Under the pieces are notes generated by a model that was not told the DNA's origin, did no database searches, and was given only the letters and a program-made list of their open reading frames with translations. The position numbers were made by a program, and so were the translations under genes. From the NCBI GenBank assembly GCA_034336665.1, contig CM067570.1, forward strand, positions 10,066,002 through 10,130,001: DNA of 64,000 nucleotides. The letters run 5' to 3'. Source of the stretch: Luscinia megarhynchos. Lineage: Eukaryota; Chordata; Aves; Passeriformes; Turdidae. Each line of letters opens with the position of its first letter. Position 1 is the stretch's first letter. Below, piece after piece: positions 26,601-38,600 of this stretch.

Positions 26601-29600
26601 CAAATCCTTAATCAATTCAAGTCTGGTTTTTTAATAGCAGTCAGGGGAGTGGTGGCAATAATTACACAACTGCTGCCCTGGGGGAGTTAAAGTTTGCTTT
26701 TGGCATCTCCTGTGTTAAGCAGAGAAGAGCTGTTTGGGGCTGGAAGAATGATATATATCTGTGGGAGGGAGGGAGCTGCAGGGGAGCAGGGAGCACTTTA
26801 AATGAATTCTTTAATGGGAGCCCTTTCCAGAAGGCATCTGTGGTATTCCTCTGCAAAAGGAAGAATAAGTACTCAGCACCATATATGGTGACACTTTTAT
26901 GTTTTTTTAATATAAACATGTACAGGCTGGAGCAATCCATGTAGATGGGTTTTGCTGATTGGTTGGGCCAGAGGGGAGGGAAGGAAATGCGACCCTGTTT
27001 TTAATATCTTAACATTAGAAAACTTAAGAGCTTGGGTTTGAATAAATAAACAGTAGGCAGAGTTGGAAAGATTTTCAGCTTTGCAAAATAGCCCTTTCCT
27101 CTGTCTTGATTTTCCAGCTTTTTTATTTATTTTCCTTTAGCTTGTTTGTTTGCAGCTGCTTCGTTATGTAAATTGCTTTGATTTTTGCTCAGGGAGTATG
27201 TTGTTCCCAGTACAGATAGCAACAGATCAGTAAAAGCTGAGATAGCTTGGCTCCAGATACAAGGGGACCAAATCCACTCAGTCAATCCCCACAATGCTGA
27301 GGCAGAGAAAAGGGGAATGCAACACTGGGTTTGAGCTGCTTTAGTGCAACACACAATCACTTAGCTCAGGCAAGTTACAGAGGAAGAAACCCCCTGTTTT
27401 TCTGATTTCACTTACATATTTCAGGAACCAAGTTGGAGAATGCAGCTGCCAGGTGTCTCTGATGCTGCGGGAGAGTTCAGCTTCCACAGCAGAAATGCTC
27501 AGAGAGTGAGTATTTTTCCCAGGGACTTGCATGGGTGGGTTCTATTTTTTGCTCCGTTAATTCCCTGCCCTTACAGACCCAGGCTGGCTGCTGTTCAACC
27601 TAATCCCCAAATGTGACCTAACAAATTGTTTTCATCATACAAGCTAAGCACATTGTACCAAGCCAGAGTAGAGAAGATCTTTTTTGTTTGTGCCCTTATA
27701 TGGCTCCTGAAGTCATCATTGATGCAATAAACTAATGGAGTATGCTCCTCTAATCAACCTCCCCTTCTATAAACACATTTTGTTCCTGCTCTGAGATTGT
27801 TCCCTGACATTTTTAAACCAGCCCCTTTCCTGGCTCTCTCTTTCTTTTCTTTTTCGGATCATAGTGGGAGGGAATCAGCCAGCTCTGGAGAGCAAAGAGA
27901 TGGTGGAGATCATGGTAAACTAACATTTGGTAGAACAAGTGGCTTCAAAAGGAACAGCAGTGTAACCAGAGTAGCTGAGGAGGAGCAGGAAGACGTCCGA
28001 GGCGTGCTGAAGAGGCGAGTGGAAACTCGGGAGCACACAGAGGAGAGCCTGAGGCAGCAGGAAGCTGAACAACTTGATTTCCGTGATATTTTAGGCAAGA
28101 AAGTCAGCACCAAAAGTTTTTCTGAGGAGGAACTGAAAGAAATCCCAGCCGAGCAAATGGACTTCCGAGCGAACCTGCAGCGGCAGGTCAAACCCAAGAC
28201 CTTGTCAGAGGAGGAGAGGAAAGTCCATGCTCCCCAGCAGGTGGACTTCCGCTCTGTGCTGGCCAAGAAGGGCACCCCAAAAACCCCATTGCCAGAGAAG
28301 GCACCACCTCCTAAACCTGCAGTTACAGATTTCAGGTCTGTGCTGGGCTCCAAGAAAAAGCCACCTGCGGAGAATGGCAGCGCTGGCACCCCTGCACCAA
28401 ATGCTCGTGCCAACTCTGAAGCCCAGAATGCAACCCCCAATTCTCAAGCCCCTGTTGCCAAACCAGCAGTGAAAAAAGAGGAGAAGAATGACAGAAACTG
28501 TGAACATGGGTGTGCAGTGGTGGATGGTGGAATAATTGGGAAAAAACCTGAAAACAAAGCACCACCAAGCAAACCACCAGCAAGCAAAGGAACAGCACCC
28601 TCCTTTACAGAGAAGCTTCAGGATGCTCAAGTGGCTGATGGTGAAAAATTGGTCTTACAATGTCGGATTTCCTCTGATCCCCCTGCAGCTGTCACCTGGA
28701 CTCTAGACAGCAAAGCCATCAAATCATCAAAGTCTATTGTCATCTCCCAAGAAGGTAAATTAATTGCATTACAAGCCAGCTGGATGGCACACTGTTATAT
28801 CTGGCTCTTGATTAATAATATTTAGTTCATTAAAGGTAATGCAGTATTTATTTAAGTCCTGTGCCAGTAACTGTTTCCAGATGCAGCTTTCTTGTTATTT
28901 CAGTGGAGTACACAAGGAACAGTATTGTTTGACGTTTCTTGCAGATTCCCCTCTAACAGCCTGCAGATGTAAATTTTATAAAGTTGAACTCCTTGCATTT
29001 TTAAATGCTGTTTACATTGCTAATGCTGTTTAAGGAGCTGGTACATGATGCTTATTTAAACTAAACTTTAAGGATTTAGAGCCTTGAAAACATTATAATG
29101 TTATTGCTGGTTTACACATTCTAATTGAATTCTTCTGTATGTTTAATATTTCAGGCTTTTTATTGCAATAAGAAACATAGAAACAAAGTGGGGTTGTGTC
29201 ACAAAAAAAAATTACTGCAATTGCAAGTTAAGATGAGACTTGAGAACAGATTTCCAGTGTGTTTCATGCCCCACCACAGGTGCTTTTGTTTCCATTACAA
29301 GCACTGAAATATTTGAACTCCACTGGCTTGGTGGCTTTTAACTAACTTCAAAACTGTACAGAATTTGGTAGAAGTCCCTAGAGGGAATACTTATTGTTTT
29401 CAAACTGTGTGATTCCTTTATATTTCACATTTTGGATGATCAAACCCACTAGATTGTTTTTTGCATGCAAGTATCTAGACAAAATATATTTTCCTTGGGA
29501 CACAAATAGAAAGGAAGGACAACTGACAGCACAAAAAAGCGCCCTTTTTACTTCATTTGTGTTCCATAAAACACTGAGGGAATTATCTGGAGAATGATAC

Positions 29601-32600
29601 CCTCTGGCACATTGTAGCAAAAAAGTTCATGTTCACTGTGAGAATTATACCTTGACACAGGGATCTACACTCTCACTTTTGAATCTTCCTTCATTTAATC
29701 CAGACTAGTTTTAGTGTTAGCAAATGAGAACCAAATTTATATGCAGAACAGTTCAGCACAACCAGTGAATCCTTGTGCCGTGTTCCAAGCAGAGTAACAC
29801 AAGCATTCTCCTGAAGTGGATGCAGTCAGAAATAGCATTGTATTCAGAGAGGCTTGGGGTACTTGAGCAGTGGATTGAGGAGATACTAAAGTAAGTAGAT
29901 GGAGAAAGGCAAATAGTAGCAGGTGCATTGTGTCTGGCCTTTGTCTGAAGTAGCATGATGTTGTTGGGTTTTTTTGTGAGTATATGTTGATTTTCACCCA
30001 CGGGGATTGTATAGAATAAGTGCCATGTACATGAGAAAGCATTGACTGGTGGAAATGCCATTCTTAGAAAAAGGACTGACAGAATCAGTCAGTTTAGCTA
30101 GCCTTATGTGGAAGCAAGATTTCAGGGCTTTTCTTGGAGTTGCTTAGAGTGAAAAAGAAATTTGCATCCCAAAGTTCCATCACTCCTGTCAAAGTACATC
30201 AGAGAGACAGCACCTCTGTACCAAAGCTTCTGAGCTATGGTGGCACCTCCTAAAATCTTGAACTTTAATGTTATGGTGCTGCAGAAAGCTGTTTTCTTCA
30301 CTGAAATAATCTGAGTAATTGACTATTATAATCCCCCACCTCTTATTCACTCTATAAAATAGTACTGTGGATCTGCAAAACGAGGGTAGCTGTTCACAGT
30401 GAAGTGATCCTGAGGGCCAGAAATGCTCTGACACCTGTCTGGGCAGGGCATGAGGCTTCTCCCATCCAGTTTGTCTGGGCTGGGTGACACTCGTGGTCAC
30501 AACACTCCAGGGTGTCATGCATTAACAGTGCTTTCCATTGGGGTCAGGATCAAAGGTCAGTCCTGCATCAGGAATCCATTGTTCCAGGACAGCTTCTTGC
30601 AGGGGGTGAAGACACTGCTCCTATTTTCCACTTATACCTGCACTGTTACCTTTGAATCATGCTTAGTAGTCAGTGTTATCAGTACCTCAAAGTCAGGCTT
30701 TCTTCTGCACGTATTTGCAGAGGATCTTGGAAAGAAATATTACACAGGGCTGTAAGTTTTGTCCTTTAATGGAAAGACAAGGAATGAGGATTAGAACTAT
30801 TTTTTTAACCTTATTACATACTCTCTGGTACACTGAGAGGGTGCATTGCATGATGGTCAATTTTGTTTCTTTCCTAACAGTACCTGCTAGCTTTGGCTCT
30901 TGGAAAAGAATGTATTGCTGCTCTCTCACTGTAAGATTCTTTCATGCCAACTGTTAAGTAATTAACTAGGTATGCATGATACATTAAGTAAGTACCAGAT
31001 TTCGTAGAGATTCAGTTTTCTCTTTTTCCCTAATTAGGAACACATACATATTTGTGGGAATCAAGAGAGGAGAAGGCATAACTGGAATAAGAGACTAGAA
31101 CTGAGAAATAGCAAATACATTCAGTGTCAGGAAATACTGTTAAATAGAGAAACTGTATGGATTAGTCTCATAGATAGTGTTTGGAACAGCTTTAAACACA
31201 GAGAGCAGCAATAACACTGGAAGCATTACACAGCAGGCCCAAGGCAAGTCCCAGTTTGCATCCTTTGCCCCAAACACAGAAAATGCAACAGTCACACCCA
31301 CAGATGTACTTCAGCAGCAGTGCCTTTGTCAAAGCTTGGAGCAGCACTTAATGGGCCCAGGAGGTAATGCCCTAGAGTCATCCTGACCTGAAAGAAGGTT
31401 GAGTCTGTGGGGAAGAAGAGGAATTCAGAGCAAACAGACCTAGTCCACCTTAGTGGGTTTAGATCTTGCAAAACCATTTTTTATTTCTTTGGTATGACCT
31501 TGCTGTTCCTTGTGTTCAGCAAAAAAATCCACTGTGGAAGAGGATGGACTAGGTCTGTTCTTAGCCATTTCACCAACTGCTTTTGTGCTGTTGTGATATT
31601 TGGTGGTGACCACAGGGAATTTTTTCAGATTCAGCAGAGGTATTTCACAATAACTTACATGTTCTTGATGAGTTAGATACTGGAAAATTCCCTATCTAGA
31701 GTAATGTATGTCCATCTGCTTCTTAGTCATACCACTAGCCCATCTTAATAGGAATACTGTCCCACAAACTGGTCATTGTAAATAATGCATAAACTCCCAG
31801 AATACTATGTGTTTTGGAAATGGAATTATTCCTCTCTGTTATTCCCAAAAGAGAGAAAAAAAAGGCAAAAAGAGACTGAAGTTTGCTCATCTCCTGGTGC
31901 CAAATATATTGTGAAGATAAATACATAAAATTCAGCTTCAGGAACATGTGATTAAATACTGACATATTTGACCAGGAAGGTCAAACTTAGAAGTATAATT
32001 GTGTGTAACAAGTTCACAGACAGGTAAACTATCTAAAAACTATGTAGTCTCACGCTGAAAATAGGTTTCCTTGGCATATTTCTCCTAGTTGATAGTGAGG
32101 CCCTTTACCAGTTAGAAACAACCCTGTTCACAATTCTCCTCTGGGCTTGCAGAGCCTGGCTGACACTAAATTGCCCACCCAAGGCAGTTTAGCCATTGGA
32201 GTGCAGGAGAAGGGGGAGTGTTGTCCCTGCTTCTGTGCCATTGGAGAAGCTGTGTACAAACACCAGCATCAGCATAGTCTCTGACTGGTAAGGCCTTTGC
32301 CAAAAGAAAAGCTAAACCCTGCTCCAAAAATGACCTTTAACTTCAGGAATATTTTATGTAGCATTTGTGCCAATTTCTGGTAGGTAATCTAGGGCTTGCA
32401 GTGTATTCCATTATTCCAGGGTTAAGTTAAGGTAGAAGTCAGAATCTGGGCAGCATTGTCTTGAATGTCACAATCACAATAGCTGATATCATGTCATGTT
32501 CCTTCCATTTTACATTTCAGCTATTTTCCCCTTGAGATCATGAACATCAGTACACTTGTTCTTCCACTCCTTTTTACAGCTCCCCAAATAGTACTCTTTT

Positions 32601-35600
32601 GGTTGATTGGCATGATTTATGATGAAGTGAGCTCTTGCATTATTTTTCTGACATGGTACAATTTTATTAATGGTTTGATTTTTTATTTTTCTTCTTTTAA
32701 ACTTGTCAGAGCTCAATTATCTACATTCCTGAGATAGATATTAATGTGCTTTTTGCCCATTAAAAATCAAAATAAATGGTTACTAACAATAAAAAGAGTG
32801 TACTCATAAATTAGAGCATTATACATTCATACATTATGGGGTAGATGATGCATGGTTAAGAGGCACTTTAATGAGAGGCTTCTTTGCTTGAAGTTATGGG
32901 GGGGCCCTTTGTTTGGAAAAAAAAAAAGGTTTTTTATGGCTCTAGAAGACATTGCAGTGAAGTTAAACATGTAAGGACTGAGTGGAACAATTTTCCTCAC
33001 AGGGTGAACCCTTTAGAGCAGGACCCATTTTGTTTTACATTTGTATAGCACTGGCCCAGCAGTGCCCTGTACTACTGTCCTGCTGTGTGACTCACTCTTG
33101 GGCAGAAAATCCACAGAGAAAGTCCTTGCATGGTTCCAAAAGTTGTACTATAAGTGCAAAGGGTTTTGCACAACATCCCTAGCAAACTGGCCTGCTGAGG
33201 TGTAAGAGTGAATACGAGTCTAAACTTGCACATTTGCCATTTTTTAAGTCAGCTTGCTCAGGTTTTTTTGGACAGATTTTAGTAGTCTGTGACCATATAG
33301 ATGGAAGAGAAACTATCTCATATAGACCCAGGTAGAAGTGGTGGTGTAGCTTAGAAAATACCCTGAGTTTATATTGCTTTGTCTAAGCCAGCATTTTCTT
33401 CTCCTCAAGTTTTCTTGGCAGCATAAAAGATTTGGTAATCTTATTAGCAATAATGCCTTAACAACTTTCTTGTGACTTAACTCCTAAATCTTCCTCTCAG
33501 TCATGCAAGTCTATGTGTGCCAGTCTAGCTAGGATCAACTGTGACTTTTTTGTTTTCTTTTTAATTAAATTTGAGCAAGTATTTGGTGTATAATTAACAC
33601 GACTCTATGTTCTGCTGAAAGTAGATGCATTTTGCACCTTATAAAAGCTTTTTCAGGAAATTTAAGGTTAGAGAGATCATCCGAGCAGCAGTTCTGGCAC
33701 AATACCATGTTTGTCACAGGCCACATTTCTCTCTGCACTGTCATTTATGTCTGAATCTATCCTCTTCCAGAAAATTCATGTAGTGTGGATTTAAATACAG
33801 CAATTGAGAGACATTTCTTCTAACAATTGGCAATTTATTGCAAAGTCTAACTATTCTATAACCAAGATAGCTTTCTCCTTTTTATTGAAACTTGACAAGT
33901 CAAGCTCTTACTAAGTTTGTCTCCATGATGCATTTTATCCAGCCCTTGGAGACATGAGGTTGTTTTGGTATAGTTTTCTTTCCAATACCTCCTTTCCAGT
34001 TGCTGTTTGTTAGTTTATTATCCTATTTAGAAAATAGGAAGCAGAATCATGTGTGGGTATCAGCATTAGTGGGGAGATCACCTTCCTGTTGCTGCCCTTA
34101 CTGGAGGTTACTGATTCTCTTCCTTCCTCACAACATTGGAACTCACATTTGTAATTTCTCTGTTAAACCTTTAAACCTTCTGAATATACAGCATCCATTG
34201 CTGCCACAGGTGCTTGTCTTTTCACTATCTCAAGCTCCATTTTCTTTGAGTGAATGGGACTCAGCTTAACAAGTAAATGAGGTTGTTTAGGACGACTTCC
34301 CCGCTATCTTCTCCTTTCCAAGTTTCTTTCTAGCATCTATAAATTTATAGAAGTTAAATTTATGAGTACTTTCACATCATAGATTAAAATATTTAATAAC
34401 TTGGGTCCTAGTGTGATCACAGAGGAAATCCACTAGAAACAGACTGAGTGATGGTTTCCTATTGTCAGCTTCTTCAGGAGGTCCTTATTTTGGCAGCTCT
34501 AACTTCTCCTAAGTCAATGTCATTAAAATGGTAATTTAGCATTAATTACAAGCAGAGTAATGTAATAGATCACAGATATTTCAGTAAAGGTTAAGAAAAT
34601 TACCTTTGCACAGATACATTTGTTGATTAAATGTCTAATGTTGTGAATCATTAAAGTAGGTTTCTTACATTGTTTTCCTTAAAACTCTATTATTTTTATC
34701 AATAATGGCATTTGACATCTTTTTTCTTCCCTTAAATTCATGTGGTTTTTAATTGTTTTTTCTATTGTCATAGTAACTGTAGTCAATATTTTCCTGGTCA
34801 ATTCATTTCATATTTCTGAACATGACTGTGACACTAGCACGTATTTGAGCTTGCCCATACAATTAGAAATGTATTAGAAAATTAACACTATAAGCTAATG
34901 AGTACCTTAAAAAATTATTACATCTCCTAGGTATAATTTCTCACAGACCAGTGTTTATTAATATTGCCTAAATACTCCACAATACTTTCTTATACCATGG
35001 GATGCAAATGGGAAAGCCATAAACTTGAGTCTGCATCATGGGTAGAAATCAGGAGGTTGGCCAGCTAGATGCCAGTGTGGGGAATGAGACTAAGGAGCTG
35101 ATTTTTGTTGGTTTGTGTATTTGTTTTATATCTGAGGCTGACTTTCTGTGGAGTTTCATGGAAAGAATGCAGAAGCCTAGAGATATTTTAAACTGTCTTG
35201 CACTATTTTTGAGTAAGTCAGAGAACCCTTTAATAGCTCGAAATTCAAGGGAAAGGCTTTGTGTACCTAAACCAGTCTCCAGTAAATTACCAGCTTCTTT
35301 GGCTGTTAAGGTCTTTCTTAGAGTTGCACCAGTCCCTATGTCTACATGGTAGATTCCAGTTTATTCCAATCCTGTGCTTTGTGACAATGTTTAAGGAACA
35401 TCCATGGCCTGGTTCCTAAAAAAAAAAAATAGAGGGCTGGGGGAACAAAATAGATAGCATGCATTTTTAACTGACTGGGATTTGTGAAGTGCCAGGGTTT
35501 CAGAATACCCAACTGGAGTAACCAGTCTGGGCTTTCTAGCAGTTCTGAGAAAATAAGCTTGTTTCAGGTCTGATGGGGTTTGCAGAGGAAATACCAAATA

Positions 35601-38600
35601 CTTCATTGAAAGACATTTGGCCTTCTAGCCCCGGGAATTGACTGGAGCTGTAACTCACAGAACATGGTTAGTCCTGGTTGGGAAGTTTCCTGTCCTTATG
35701 AAATCTCATCAACTTTTGCCTGGTTTGGGTGATTTGGGTTTTTTTTTTTGACAGTCGTGGTCCCTCAGCCTCCCATTATAATCCTGATCCAGCCTGGCCA
35801 AATCTTTCTGATCCATTGGCCAATTTCATACCTAGTCCTAGTAGTGCACAGTTTCATGAATACTAGTGGCTATATAAAGGAGAGTGACCCAAATGGCCTC
35901 ATTTTCCCTTATTCCTCCAGTGAGGGCTATTACCATTGTATCTGGTAGTAGCAAGAAGCCCAGAAATCCCCATGTATTTTGCATGTACTGTTCCCATGGA
36001 GTTCCTGGGGGGAAAGAAGAAGTGGAGAAAAATAGGATGCAGATTATTTCTTCTGGGAGGTAGGAGTTAGGAGAGAAAAGGACACGGTCCTTGAAATAAA
36101 AAAGATTTTCTTCACCCTCTTTCTCACAAAATAACTGCATTAAATGAGTGTTGAGGTGTGACCCTGTGTCACAGTCTTCAATGAGCTGAGGAAGGGCTTT
36201 TGAGCAGGTAGGAAATTCCAGCAGAAGCTGAAGTAAATTCTGCATTGTTCCTATCTCTTAATGATTCAGTTATTCTTACAGACCAGGCTCCTTTCCTGCA
36301 GTAAGGTGGCCAGAGGTCTCCTTCATTTATATGAATCTTTGTTCCATAGTTTATGGGTTTTTTTCAATGGCATCTTTAGATTACAATGTGCAATCTTTTT
36401 TAATCATGTTACATAGATTCATATGAATCTACTGGAAGTTATCTTTGGCTTGCTCTCCAAATGTCTCTTTAAACAGCAGAGACATGTGAATTTATATTTG
36501 CTAGATGCCTGCAGAATACTTTTCTACTGTCTCTCCTCCATTTGGAATGGAACTGCAGCTCGTGACATTTTTGGCTTCAGCCTGACTCATGGAAAAGCGT
36601 TGCCTCAGGGAGGGCACGTGGATTTTCTTTTCACCCTGTGGTTGGCTGAGCAGAGCCCATGTGAGTGAGGGGTCAGTGCTCCTCTTCTGAGACAGTTTTC
36701 ACATCATTTCTCAGGGGAAAATAGTCATTATTTAGAGCTGCTTGATTTTGTGGAGGATGATAAAGAGGGGGAAAAATAATTTTCTTCTAATGGATGTGTG
36801 TTTCTGGCAAACCAAATTTGTTGGAAAACTTCTGAATGTTTTTTATAAGATTTTTCTTGAATAATGACATCCAAGTTTAAAACAAGAGAAAAATCTGAAT
36901 GCCAAGAGAATAATCACCATGTCCAAACAGAGTTCATCTCCAAAGAGAACTAGTAAACTCCTAAAGTTGTTTGGATGGAGGGGAGTTCTTTTCAAGGTCC
37001 TTTTCGTGGACCAGTATCACCTGTGCCTGTGTCATCTCCCACATCACAGGGGATACATTTGATAGAGTTGAGCACTCTGGGAGGCTTCCAGTTACCATAG
37101 GGAGAAAGGTGCTAGGAAATTTCCTTGTATCTCAGGAAACAGGGTGAATATCTGGAACAAAACCATCTTCAATTCTTTAATTAAGAATGACTGTGAGAAA
37201 GGCAGATGGAGGAAGGGAGAAGGTTTTACTGCAGCTGAGGTAAGTGGAGGGTGGAGGTGCTCTGGACAGGCCAACAGCAATGGGCAGAGGTGCACAATGC
37301 CTCAGGCTGTGTTTAGGAGACAGATCCAGCTTTCCAATGAAGAAGGAGAAAGCAAGCTCACACTACATCTTCACTTAATGAGGGATATTTGGAAGGGGAA
37401 AGTGTGGAGCATTTTAATTGGGGTTCACCCTGGGGAGGAAAGTACTTAATTGTTCCAAACAATGCAAGTGAAAGTAAGGGACAAGGGCATCTTCCTCATC
37501 CCCCTTCTACTGGGAACAACTTCTCTTTTGGTTCACAGAGTTTTAATTTTTAAGAGGAAATGTATTTCCCTTGGGTCATACCAAGCTTCCCTTGGTAAAT
37601 AATACGCTTATGTCACATCCTGTTTCTGCAAACCCAATTAAGTCAAATTTTGTGGTTTTGTTTGAAAATAGATGGATTTTTTTCAGTGATAAATTTGATT
37701 GCCACTAATATATTGGACTTTCTAATGGATGTTTTACAGACAGTTATTCATTAGGCAATTCAAGCCAAAAGAAAATGTCTTTCAGTGCCATTTTGAAGCT
37801 CAGGCACCCAGCTGAAGTCCTGCTCTCACACAAATTAATGCTCAGGGGAGTGCTAGCGACAAGGCTGGTTCAAAACTTAATGGGCATTGGACAGTAAAAC
37901 TCTTATTTACAGTCCTACACAATGAGCACTTCTGGGAAAAAGTCACCTGAGTGAGGACTTCTGATCTCTGTGCTAAGACAAAGAGCAGCAGAGTTGCTGC
38001 TCTGGATCTTCTTTACCTTTAGCAACCAGTTCAGGGCTGTGGGCACAACTTGGATTAACCTAGGAAAAAGCAGTAAGATTCAATTTTTTATTTATTTAGC
38101 ATTAATAAGGCTCCAATAAGGTTGAATTTTTAAGGACAGCTTTATCTAGCAGAGAAAATCACCAGTAGTGAAGGAGTGGCTCATTTGATGCCTTCTGCCC
38201 CTTATTAGCACCAAGGTTTTTGTGAGCTGCAGCCTGACATGCATTTGATCTCTCCCTCCTTTGTGCAGGGACACTCTGCTCACTGACCATTGAGAAGGCC
38301 ATGCCTGAAGATGGGGGCGAGTACAAGTGCATAGCTGAGAATCCAGCAGGGAAAGCTGAATGTGCTTGCAAAGTGGTGGTAGAAGGTAAGTACTGTGCTG
38401 GGTACAAAAACACCCTTCCTTAGAACTTCCTCCTTTCCAACTTATTTCTCAAGAATGACCTTTAGGAGCTATTTACACACACACACATATGAAAAAACCA
38501 CCACCTCATCTACTCTACTTCTCTGCACTTTTTTCTCAATAGGTAATTCAATTCAATGTCTACCATAAAGGAGCATGAACAGAGAGACAGTACAGAACCA

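Larger units (their letters stand above)
19923..27424 (+). other. MYLK: MYLK intron, 7.5 kb, with candidate internal promoter near its 3' end
   Basis: Donor gtatgt and acceptor tttcag. Most of it shows no recognisable feature. The last ~700 bp holds a perfect CArG box at 26879-26888, a TATA-like element at 26911-26916 and an inverted CCAAT at 26958-26962. The open frames in this intron, including a 155-codon antisense one at 24850-25317, show no domain or splice support. Confidence 0.75.
27506..27864 (+). other. MYLK: MYLK intron, 359 bp, with a CArG box and TATA-like element
   Basis: This is the shortest intron in the window (donor gtgagt, acceptor atcatag). It contains a perfect CArG box at 27694-27703 and a TATA-like element at 27768-27773, both immediately before the exon that holds the short-isoform start codon. 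It may therefore double as a proximal promoter. Confidence 0.85.

Noticed and set aside
27797..27864. Upstream open extension of the large exon frame
   Set aside because: It begins at TTG, not ATG, and lies before a good AG acceptor at 27864. The reading agrees with the known protein only from 27865.
27910..28630. Antisense open frames of 88-176 codons opposite the large exon
   Set aside because: Shadows of the GC-richer MYLK coding frame. The sense frame matches a known protein over its whole length.
35838..36245. TATATAAAG string at 35870 with a 135-codon - strand frame nearby
   Set aside because: A TATA-like string alone is common in AT-rich introns. The open frame has no domain and the wrong orientation to use it.
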